From Deltaproteobacteria bacterium (GTDB lineage: Bacteria > Desulfobacterota > Binatia > HRBIN30 > CADEER01): 64,000 nucleotides of DNA. Where the stretch lies: positions 39,696-103,695 of the forward strand of contig JAJCZJ010000126.1 in assembly GCA_029262455.1 (NCBI GenBank), given 5' to 3'. Within the stretch, counting starts at the first letter, position 1, and each line of letters opens with the position of its first letter. Positions 7,007-14,809 of the stretch are shown piece after piece. The position numbers were made by a program, and so were the translations under genes. The notes under the pieces are model-generated. The model did no database searches. It was not told where the DNA came from and saw nothing but the letters and a program-made list of their open reading frames with translations.

Positions 7007-9241
7007 ATGGGAAGCAACGGCAGCACAGATGACTCACGGGAAGTAGGGCTCCAAACGGAGTTCGATCTGCTCGTTAGTCGCGGACGGATTGGGGTGTGTC
7101 TAGCCCTCGCGTCCAGCTGCATCTTTGCGGTTGCGGATGCACTGAGGGCACCGGGAGACCCGGCCTTTCTCTACGCGATCAAGCTGGTTCAGATTGTCGC
7201 GGCTCTCGCAGGGTTGATTCTGCTTTGGAAGCCGAAGTCCGAGGAACGAGCAGCTGGAGCCCTCTTGTTGGTCGGGGCCATCTTCTTCGCTTGTACGGCC
7301 TATACCGGAAGCGTGCTTGGGGATGCCCTTTCGACTCCCTTGCTTTGTATTACAGGTCCGATGGTTGCTGCAGCGCTGGTGCCTTGGGCTATTAGGCATC
7401 AGTTGGCGCTTTCGGCGATCGCCCTGGCTGCGCTGGTAGCGAACGGTCGCTCACTTTCGGTGCCGATACCTGTTTTTCTTTACGCTCTGATCGGGCTTGG
7501 CTTGACCGTGGCCGTTTCCGTGCATGTACTGGTAAACCTCCGCAACCATCGACTGGTGGCTCGTGCAGCGGACACAGCTCGACGGGAGAGCGACGAGCGG
7601 TTCCAGCAGCTCGCAGAAAATTCCGCGGATGTGATCGGACTGTTGGATGTGGACACTGCGTCGCTTCTGTACGCCAACCCGGCGTTGCGAGAGTTGCTGG
7701 GTGAACCGATCGATCTCGACACGTTGGCGGGAGTGGATTTAAGTGATCGGCTACACCCCGACGACCACGCTGTTTGTGCGGAGTTCATCCAGCGGACACT
7801 TTCTGGTGAGGTTGCCGACCCCGCGGAGTCGGTAGATCTGCGGGTGGTCCGAACGGACGGAACGATCCGCTGGATTCAGTACCGTCTCTTCCCCATATTC
7901 AACGAGGGGGGCCGAATCTATCGACTCGGAGTGCTTGCGCATGACTTCACCGCCAGCAAGAAGGCGGAGGATGAGCGGTTACAAGAGGCGGAGATCTCGG
8001 CAACTCTGGCACATGCCGGCCAGGAACTGATCGGTGCCTTGAGCTCGCCGGATTTGCTGCAGCGTTTGTGTTCGGTGACCTGTGAAGTGCTGGGATGCGG
8101 TGCGAGTTACACGTTGCAGGTCGTCAACGATGAAATTTCGGTCATCGCTGTTCATGCCGACGATGAAAAATTCGTTCGTCGTGGGGCCACCTTACCAGCC
8201 TCGCCGCAAGCGATGGGAGCCTTCATGGAAGTCCTGTGCCGTGAGAGTGTCGTGCAGTTCTCGCCCGGCTCGGTGGGCCACGCGGGATATGCCGAGGAAC
8301 TCGGCAAATTCGGCTTCCAGTGGGTCGTATGCTCTCCGCTCTACCGTGGCGAGGAGATCGTCGGTGTGCAGTGCGCCGCGTTCAACGATCGAGCACAGCC
8401 GCTCGAGAGCTGGCAGACGAGGATTTTTAGTGGACTAGCTCATTTGGCTTCCCTGGCACAGGAGACGACGCGTCTGTTGGAGGAGTTGGAAGAGGCGGAT
8501 CGTTTCAAATCGCAGTTCTTGGCCAACATGTCGCACGAATTGCGAACTCCTCTCAACGTCATCATCGGCTACAACGAGATGATTTTGGACCATGCGTTCG
8601 GTGCTGTGTCTGCAGAGCAGAAGGGCGTCATCGGCAAGATTCAGCGCAACGCCGCCGAGTTGCTCGACCTGGTCAACGCCTCGCTGGAGCTGAGCCGCTA
8701 CGACGAGCAGGGGATTCGCCTGGATGTTGATGCTGTCTCGATCGCGGATCTCGTCAGCGAGCTTTCCGATGATCTCGCCTGGATGGCCGAACGCGGCGAG
8801 GTCGAACTAGTCTGGCAGGTTGATGGCCGGATGCCGAGTCTTCGCACGGATCGGCTGAAGCTCAAGATGATTCTGAAGAACCTGATCGACAACGCGATGA
8901 AATATACGGACCGAGGATCCGTGACGGTGTCGGGTTCGGTGGCAGACGACGATGTGGTTCTGCGCGTGTCCGATACAGGTCCCGGCATTGATGCGGTGGC
9001 AATCGGTCAGATTTTCGAGCCGTTCCGTCAGGTCGACGAGGGGCGCACGCAAGGCAAAGGTGGAGTGGGGTTGGGCCTCTACATCGTGAAGAGACTCTTG
9101 GACGCATTGGGTGGGGTGATTCAAGTCGACAGTGAACCCGACAAGGGAACCTGTTTTACGGTGCGACTGCCGCTGACGCACGCTGCGACTCAGGGCGCGC
9201 AGAAAAAACACGATGCGACTGACCGGGTGGCCGCCGCCTGA
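7007..9241 (+). CDS. Membrane sensor histidine kinase with PAS and GAF domains
   Basis: A 744-residue protein. About six membrane helices occupy residues 25-190, ending ALIGLGLTVAVSVHVLVNL. A PAS domain follows at about 198-325 (RFQQLAENSADVIGLLDVD) and a GAF domain at about 340-490. HisKA has the H-box FLANMSHELRTPLNVIIGYN at about 505. HATPase_c shows the N box NLIDNAMKYTD, G1 DTGPGI and G2 GVGLGLYIVKRLL. No receiver domain is fused and no response regulator is next to it, so it is an orphan kinase. Its layout resembles the kinase at 34331-36238, which lacks the PAS domain. The inputs are unknown. Confidence 0.88.
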   Translation: MGSNGSTDDSREVGLQTEFDLLVSRGRIGVCLALASSCIFAVADALRAPGDPAFLYAIKLVQIVAALAGLILLWKPKSEERAAGALLLVGAIFFACTAYTGSVLGDALSTPLLCITGPMVAAALVPWAIRHQLALSAIALAALVANGRSLSVPIPVFLYALIGLGLTVAVSVHVLVNLRNHRLVARAADTARRESDERFQQLAENSADVIGLLDVDTASLLYANPALRELLGEPIDLDTLAGVDLSDRLHPDDHAVCAEFIQRTLSGEVADPAESVDLRVVRTDGTIRWIQYRLFPIFNEGGRIYRLGVLAHDFTASKKAEDERLQEAEISATLAHAGQELIGALSSPDLLQRLCSVTCEVLGCGASYTLQVVNDEISVIAVHADDEKFVRRGATLPASPQAMGAFMEVLCRESVVQFSPGSVGHAGYAEELGKFGFQWVVCSPLYRGEEIVGVQCAAFNDRAQPLESWQTRIFSGLAHLASLAQETTRLLEELEEADRFKSQFLANMSHELRTPLNVIIGYNEMILDHAFGAVSAEQKGVIGKIQRNAAELLDLVNASLELSRYDEQGIRLDVDAVSIADLVSELSDDLAWMAERGEVELVWQVDGRMPSLRTDRLKLKMILKNLIDNAMKYTDRGSVTVSGSVADDDVVLRVSDTGPGIDAVAIGQIFEPFRQVDEGRTQGKGGVGLGLYIVKRLLDALGGVIQVDSEPDKGTCFTVRLPLTHAATQGAQKKHDATDRVAAA

Positions 9242-9337
9242 CTAGCCGTGCTCTGTACCAATGCCCCGGTGGATGGCGAGCGGCGGCGCGTCCTGCATGA
9301 CACCTGCATGACATGGGGTGGTGTGCTTCTCGCCGCC

Positions 9338-10045
9338 CTACTTCCGACAATATACGTTGATCTCCGACTGTATTCGTTCGGCGTATTCGCCGACCGCCGG
9401 GGTCTCCATTGCTAGCGTCGAGATCCACGTCGATGGCTCGTTGTCGATCATGCCCGCAACCAGACTGGCAACCGCGAAGTCGTAGACGGTCAACCGATCG
9501 CCGGCGATATAGCCGTTGTTGCTGGTTTGGGTAGCGATGGCCTGTAGGTCGCGGCGGGCAAAAGACTTCTGTTCGTCCAACGTATGTCGGCCGAGGCCGT
9601 GCAGGTGGTAGGTCTTGCGCACTTGACGCCTGGCGATGTTCGATACGATCAATCCAATGGGTGCGGGCATGAAGCCAAAGAAGTCGCGCCGAATGACCCG
9701 GAATCACTCGTCGTCCAGCCATCGTGAGGCGACGACCATCCAGTACAAGTGGTCTTCGGCTAGCCGCGTGAACGCCGTACCGACAGCGACTTCTTCCGGA
9801 GCTAGTGCGGAGAAGATTCCACCGTCGGTTTTCTTGTCGAGATGATCGAGGATGAGCTCTGAGTCGGGGATGATGCCGTCGTCTACCAGCCATGGCATCT
9901 TACCCTTCGGGGCCTTCTGTGGATTTGCCTCGGTGGCGATCTCGAAGTCGAGGCCGAGGTGGGTGAGCGCCATTTCGACTTTGAGACAAAACGGGCTCGG
10001 GTTCCGCAGGCCGAAGGCGGGCGGCAGGGTGTACAGCGTCATCAT
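9338..10045 (-). pseudogene. Metaxin-like glutathione S-transferase family gene interrupted by one in-frame TGA
   Basis: Two track ORFs (113 and 110 residues) lie in the same frame, separated by a single TGA at 9704-9706. Upstream are the thioredoxin-fold half (MMTLYTLPPAFGLRNPSPFC...MPWLVDDGIIPDSELILDHL) and the beginning of the helical domain, ending RWLDDE. Downstream, FRVIRRDFFGFMPAPIGLIV continues the helical domain through a normal C-terminus (DRLTVYDFAVASLVAGMI). Relatives often have Trp or Gly where the stop falls, so TGG to TGA is the simplest explanation: a recent nonsense mutation or a base-calling error. The rest is intact, with no other damage. Natural readthrough cannot be excluded. 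Confidence 0.7.
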
Positions 10046-10051
10046 CTTCGA

Positions 10052-12646
10052 TCACCTTCTGTCGGTCGAAGTAGGTGGGTTGTCCTCTTCGGAATCACCT
10101 TGGCCGGAAGTTGGATTGGAGCCGTTGGAATTCTCGAGCGGCGGCATCGAGCGCAGGTGCAAGTCGCGTTGCGGGAAGGGGATCTCCATGTTGGCGTCCT
10201 TGAGTGCTCGATCGATCGCGACCATTAATTCGCTTCTGATTGCGACCCATCGATCGTACTTGGCGGTCCATCCGCGAACTAGAAAGTTGAGTGAGCTGTC
10301 GCCGAATCCGACAAACAGAGTGTTGGGCGGCGGCAGCGCAACGATCTCCGGGTGCTGGGAGATGGTCTTTGTGAGCAAGCTGACGACCTCAGAAGGATCT
10401 GTCCCGTATGCCACGCCAACGGGGATCTCGATGCGCTTGGATCGGTCCGACAAAGTCCAGTTTGTGACAGAGTCGGAGATCAACGATCCGTTGGGTACGA
10501 TGACTTCGGCGCCGTCCCAGGTCCGAATGGTGCTGGAGCGAATACCGATGCGGCGTACCTCTCCAGAGAGTTGTCCGAGCTCGACCGCGTCGCCTACTTG
10601 GATGGGCCGCTCGAACAGCAAGATCAGACCCGAAACGAAGTTGTTGACGACGTTTTGCAGGCCGAATCCGATGCCGACGCCGAGGGCACCAGCGACGATC
10701 GTGAACCTGCTCGTATCGAATCCGATTGCTGCGATTCCGACGAGAAATCCGCCGATGACCAAGGCGTAGTGGACCAGTGTCGAGATGGCGTACGGAACGC
10801 CATGGGCGGCTTTGACCCTGGGGAAGACATCCTCGTTTAGGATAAATCGAACAAACCGCGAGAGGAGCATTGCCGCCCACACCGAGCCGACGAAGAGCGC
10901 CACGTCCCCGAGCGAGAGGCTGAGATTACCGCGCGACAACCGTGCTCCGAGGACCGATTCGCAAAATTGCCAAAGCGGGACCAGTAGGGCGAATGAACGC
11001 AGCGTCACGACCGACCAAGCCATCACAGCGAGTCCGGCGATGACCTTTTGTCCTCGGACTTGCATCTTGGTCCGGTGACTTGCGACCGAGCGCAAGTACC
11101 GCGCGCCTTTGGAGCGCAAGAGGTAAGTCCACACTCCTTGCGCCGCGCCGACTGCCGCGTAGAGCAAGAGAGCGGCGTACGCGCTGGTCAATGCTCCGTC
11201 CCCGATCAGTTCTCCTAGCTGAATGTAGCCTAGAGTTGCTGCTGCCGCGGCGGTGGCGAATAGGACGAGCACCCCGGTGCGGCCGTAGCGCAGGAACCCG
11301 CCCCGCCGGTCGTTGCGTTCCCAGGCCAGCGCTTCGATCTTTTGCCCCGAGAAGACCCAGTTCGTCACCAACAACGCTGCCAGCATCTCGGCAACGAAGA
11401 CGACAGCCTGAATCGCTTCGGCGCCGACCAACAGAGCACGAAAGCGATCGACAATCTGGAACACGCCGAGAGCGTAAAGACCTGCGAGCATCCCGGCCGG
11501 TACGAGTCGCCTGAGACATCGGATCGCAGGAACCAATGCGATCAAGGTGGCGAGCTGGACGAGCGGGAGAGGCGCCAGCGGGTAGAGCCATGGCACCGCG
11601 ATCAGTGACAAGAGCGCCGCCGTCGAGTAAGGCAATGCCAGCGTCTGGGTCACTGACTCGAGCTCTGGTTCCTCCTCGGCCCACATCTCAGCGCGCCGCT
11701 TGCCGCGCCGCAGGAGAAGAGCGACGGCAAGGGTCGCCAGTAGATGAACTAGGACGCCTGTGGGGCGTTCGCTGACGTAGGACCGGACACCTTCGAGTTG
11801 AGATGAGGCGGACGAAGTGAACCTTGACCACAGGTCTGCCTTCTGCTGATCGCCCTCGTCTGGGAGATCCCACAGGGGTTGCCTTTGACGAACCCAAAGC
11901 CGACCGACGTAGGACGCGCGGGCTTGCGCGGAGTCTGTCAGGATTGAGTCGACGACGATTCCAAGTGCGCCGACCTCTTCTTGTGTGGTCAGAATCTCCC
12001 CGCGTCGCTGTTCCACCTGCTTGGTCACGGAAGCGATCGAGTCCAAGACTTCTCGTATGCGGCTCTGGACGACTTCGGGGGCGTCCGCCGACGCTGCCTG
12101 CGCTTGCGTCTCGGTCCAGACGGTCTTTAGTTTCGACAGTTCGTTGAGGTCCGACTCAAGTCCGGCGCTGCGGCGTTGGAGTGTCGAGGACCAGGAGTCG
12201 AGCGTTGTCTGCCTAGCTTTCCAATGAGCCTCGAGTTCGCTTATCGCGTCATCCGAGGGTGTTCCCGAGAGCACTTCGCGGGCATGGATCTCGACCGTGC
12301 GAGTCTGCTCCGAGAAGGATTGCAGGCCATTTTCGATCGCCAGGACGTTAGCCTTCGGGATGAGGTTGTCGGCTGTTACTCGCAGTGATCGCAACGCCTG
12401 GATCGCTCGTGTTGGTGCATCAGAAAGTGACACAGGTACGGCGGTTGCAGCGTCCGTTGGTGCCGGTACTGAGGGCTCTTGCGCGAGCCCGGTGCCCGAG
12501 AAGACGAACCAGCCTACGAGCGCGAATGTGGTTGCTCTTAGTCGACGAGAACCGGCCGTGGGTGTTGACGGAGGTTGGTTCTCAGCGATCGGATGCATGA
12601 ATGGTGTTCTCAGCCGGTTAGACGCACTCGAGGGAAGCGTGGGCAT
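10052..12646 (-). CDS. Large MscS-family mechanosensitive channel
   Basis: An 864-residue protein with a signal peptide (ATTFALVGWFVFSGTGLAQ). A periplasmic coiled-coil-rich domain follows to about residue 290 (RSAGLESDLNELSKLKTVW), then some ten membrane helices. The C-terminal MscS core contains the pore helix region GALGVGIGFGLQNVVNNFVSG and the beta domain RIGIRSSTIRTWDGAEVIVPNG. That arrangement matches large MscK/YbiO/YnaI-type channels, which release solutes on hypo-osmotic shock. The ATG at 12646 is used here; an ATG at residue 17 is an alternative. It lies 66 bases downstream of the Kef-type antiporter gene on the same strand, so both may serve osmotic or ion balance. Confidence 0.88.
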   Translation of the reverse strand: MPTLPSSASNRLRTPFMHPIAENQPPSTPTAGSRRLRATTFALVGWFVFSGTGLAQEPSVPAPTDAATAVPVSLSDAPTRAIQALRSLRVTADNLIPKANVLAIENGLQSFSEQTRTVEIHAREVLSGTPSDDAISELEAHWKARQTTLDSWSSTLQRRSAGLESDLNELSKLKTVWTETQAQAASADAPEVVQSRIREVLDSIASVTKQVEQRRGEILTTQEEVGALGIVVDSILTDSAQARASYVGRLWVRQRQPLWDLPDEGDQQKADLWSRFTSSASSQLEGVRSYVSERPTGVLVHLLATLAVALLLRRGKRRAEMWAEEEPELESVTQTLALPYSTAALLSLIAVPWLYPLAPLPLVQLATLIALVPAIRCLRRLVPAGMLAGLYALGVFQIVDRFRALLVGAEAIQAVVFVAEMLAALLVTNWVFSGQKIEALAWERNDRRGGFLRYGRTGVLVLFATAAAAATLGYIQLGELIGDGALTSAYAALLLYAAVGAAQGVWTYLLRSKGARYLRSVASHRTKMQVRGQKVIAGLAVMAWSVVTLRSFALLVPLWQFCESVLGARLSRGNLSLSLGDVALFVGSVWAAMLLSRFVRFILNEDVFPRVKAAHGVPYAISTLVHYALVIGGFLVGIAAIGFDTSRFTIVAGALGVGIGFGLQNVVNNFVSGLILLFERPIQVGDAVELGQLSGEVRRIGIRSSTIRTWDGAEVIVPNGSLISDSVTNWTLSDRSKRIEIPVGVAYGTDPSEVVSLLTKTISQHPEIVALPPPNTLFVGFGDSSLNFLVRGWTAKYDRWVAIRSELMVAIDRALKDANMEIPFPQRDLHLRSMPPLENSNGSNPTSGQGDSEEDNPPTSTDRR

Positions 12647-12712
12647 CGGGTCATAATCCTTGCAAGTCGCGCAATGCGCAACTGGCTAGCTTTTCGCGAG
12701 GAGAAGGTTTGG

Positions 12713-13885
12713 CTAGGCGGCTTCGGGTGATCCGTAGCGGACGGTGAGCCGCTGAACCAGCCTCGCCCAGGCGGGAGTCAGTACGAGCGAAAGCGCGATC
12801 AGGGAGATGGTGAAATGGTACGCGAATTCGCTGATGATTCCCGATGTGTGGCCGACGAGGGCAAGGACGAAGGAAAACTCCCCGACTTGAGACAGGAGTG
12901 CTGCGGCATACAGACTGTCTCGCCAAGAAGAGCCGAGAAGCCGGAGGATCAGGCCGTTCAGTATTGTATTGGTGAGGAGCACCAGAGTTACGAGCAGCGA
13001 GAGCGGAAGCCAGTGGTCCCAGACGAACATCGGGTTCAGTTGCATCCCGACGGAGAGCAGAAACACGGCCACGAAGAGGACCTCGAACGGCTTCAAGCTG
13101 TGCTCGACCCAAGTCGTTTCGCGCGCGGCATTGACGACCATTCCCGCGACGAATGCTCCCAACGCTGCGGAGAGGTGGAGGAGACCCGTGAGTACCGCAA
13201 ACCCTGAGCAAATCGACATGGCGGCAAAGACTTGTAGTTCCTTGTCGTTCTGGACCAGCGCACCCAACGGCAGGTGGATTTCGCCGCGTCGCACGAGCCA
13301 TACGGTCAGCGCGAATAGGCCGCTCCCACCGATCACTTGCAGTGCGATCGTAGAGAAGGGGCTTTCCTCGGCTCCGAAAGTTCCGAGAATGATGAGCATC
13401 GGAACCACGGCCATGTCTTGGGCGAGGAGAATGAGGGTGACGTTCCGCCCGACCTCGCTCTCATCTTCGCCGAGGTCTTGCAGTAGCCTCAGGATGAGTG
13501 CCGTGCTGCTGAGACTAATGACAAACCCGAGAAGCAGGATACGACTCCATTGCCAACCGAGAAGAGTTCCGACGACTGCGACACACCCGACGCTAGCGGC
13601 GATCTGAAGGCCGGTTCCAATAAACGCTACTCGCCAGCCGGTCGTAAGTCGCACGGGCGACATTTCCATTCCCGCGAAGAAAAGCAGGAGGACGACACCC
13701 GTCGCGCCGAATCGAGCCATCGCGTCGGGGTCGGTAAACACTCCGATGGCATGCGGCCCGACCAAGGCACCGAGAACCAAATAGGCGAGGACCAGCGGCT
13801 GCCCAAAGCGGCGTAAAACCATGCCGACGGCCACAACCGCAAACGCGAGGCCGCTCAGGTACGGCATCAAAGGGTCAACGTGCAT
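12713..13885 (-). CDS. Kef-type cation/proton antiporter membrane subunit (CPA2 family)
   Basis: A 390-residue protein with about twelve hydrophobic helices. The typical CPA2 segments are visible: LAYLVLGALVGPHAIGVF, GVVLLLFFAGMEMSP, GFVISLSSTALILRLLQDLGE, LILLAQDMAVVPMLII and AALLSQVGEFSFVLALVG. It ends soon after the membrane part and has no TrkA-N or RCK regulatory domain, so it resembles RosB/KefB-like transporters rather than full KefC. It would exchange K+ or Na+ for protons. The MscS channel follows in the same direction. The tetR gene upstream is 74 bases away and could be co-transcribed. Confidence 0.88.
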   Translation of the reverse strand: MHVDPLMPYLSGLAFAVVAVGMVLRRFGQPLVLAYLVLGALVGPHAIGVFTDPDAMARFGATGVVLLLFFAGMEMSPVRLTTGWRVAFIGTGLQIAASVGCVAVVGTLLGWQWSRILLLGFVISLSSTALILRLLQDLGEDESEVGRNVTLILLAQDMAVVPMLIILGTFGAEESPFSTIALQVIGGSGLFALTVWLVRRGEIHLPLGALVQNDKELQVFAAMSICSGFAVLTGLLHLSAALGAFVAGMVVNAARETTWVEHSLKPFEVLFVAVFLLSVGMQLNPMFVWDHWLPLSLLVTLVLLTNTILNGLILRLLGSSWRDSLYAAALLSQVGEFSFVLALVGHTSGIISEFAYHFTISLIALSLVLTPAWARLVQRLTVRYGSPEAA

Positions 13886-13959
13886 TGGATACGCTTAGCT
13901 GGCGCGAGCCCGTTGCGCTAAGGGGGCCATGGGGCAGCACGGCGCGGAGCGCGCGTCCG

Positions 13960-14619
13960 CTATTTTCGGTAAATGGATACGAAAATGCGAACGGATTCGT
14001 CGACGATCCGATGGATCTCGGTTTCTGTGGGTGGGCCGCTGAGACCGAGGACTTTCTCCACGTGGAACGGCCCGATGAGCATGCCCAGGAACATGTCTCC
14101 GGCAAGCGGGACGTCGTCGAATTCCAGGGCGCCCTGGCCGGAGAGCCGCTCGAGGTACCGGTAGAGGAGTTGCTTTACCAAGGCTGGTCCGGCGTCGTAA
14201 AACATGCGGCCAAGCTCGGGGCTGCGTCGCGATTCCGTGACGGCGACTCGGAAAACCGCTACCGCATGCGCCGACAGGATGCCGCCGAGAAAAACTCGGC
14301 CGAACGTTGCCAAGCCCTGACGCGGCTCCATGGTCATGACTTCTTCGAGCGCCTCGCGGTTGACGACGCGCTCGCACATCGTCCGTAGCATGGTTGTAAA
14401 TAGGGCGTTCTTGTTCTGGAAGTGGGCGTAGACGGTTTGCTTGGCGACCCCCGCGGTGCGCGCGATCGTCTCCATGCTGGCGTCCGTGTATCCCTCTTGC
14501 AGGAAGACGCTTGCGGCAGCGGTAAGGATGGCGGCGCGCCTGTCCCCGGTCGAAGCCGTCGGCAGCATCAAGCCGACTTGCTCCATCACTGCTTGGTGGT
14601 GTTCGTCGTTTGTCGGCAT
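13960..14619 (-). CDS. TetR/AcrR family repressor, divergent from the RND export operon
   Basis: A 219-residue protein. Residues 25-72 hold the TetR helix-turn-helix (RRAAILTAAASVFLQEGYTD, then IARTAGVAKQTVYAHFQNKN). The remainder is a helical ligand-binding domain like those of AcrR-type regulators (TetR_C). It is transcribed away from the RND permease gene. The space between them holds two 15-base sequences of the same form, one close to each gene, so autorepression and repression of the exporter by this protein is the likely arrangement. The ligand is unknown and may be the exported lipid or a toxic amphiphile. Confidence 0.9.
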   Translation of the reverse strand: MPTNDEHHQAVMEQVGLMLPTASTGDRRAAILTAAASVFLQEGYTDASMETIARTAGVAKQTVYAHFQNKNALFTTMLRTMCERVVNREALEEVMTMEPRQGLATFGRVFLGGILSAHAVAVFRVAVTESRRSPELGRMFYDAGPALVKQLLYRYLERLSGQGALEFDDVPLAGDMFLGMLIGPFHVEKVLGLSGPPTETEIHRIVDESVRIFVSIYRK

Positions 14620-14631
14620 CGCAGTAATTGG

Positions 14632-14646
14632 ACTATATGGTCTAGT
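14632..14646. promoter_or_regulatory. Candidate TetR operator, tetR-proximal copy
   Basis: ACTATATGGTCTAGT is an interrupted palindrome (ACTA, seven bases, TAGT) 13 bases before the tetR start codon. The same ACT(A/G)-N7-TAGT form recurs at 14736-14750 near the divergent operon. Confidence 0.5.
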
Positions 14647-14735
14647 GCGATGCTGTCAAGGGACGCTGGGCGACTGGCCAGAAATTGGTTGAAAACGGGC
14701 CCCTGTTGACTGAGGGAATCGATTATGAAAAGTGG

Positions 14736-14750
14736 ACTGGACTGCCTAGT
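14736..14750. promoter_or_regulatory. Candidate TetR operator, exporter-proximal copy
   Basis: ACTGGACTGCCTAGT has the same 4-7-4 geometry as the copy at 14632. It overlaps a second short palindrome, GACT-N4-AGTC (14740-14751). It lies 59 bases before the RND permease ATG. Confidence 0.45.
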
Positions 14751-14809
14751 CTAGATTTGAATCTGGGGGGAATTGTGAAGATTGCTCGACCCGGGGATTG
14801 GTTGGCGTA

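Noticed and set aside
9704-9706. Selenocysteine at the in-frame TGA of the GST-like gene
   Set aside because: The position is not a catalytic Cys site in the family and no convincing SECIS-like stem-loop follows at the needed distance.
9156-9893. 245-residue Arg/His-rich ORF over the GST gene
   Set aside because: Out-of-frame shadow; composition is typical of frame-shifted GC-rich coding sequence.
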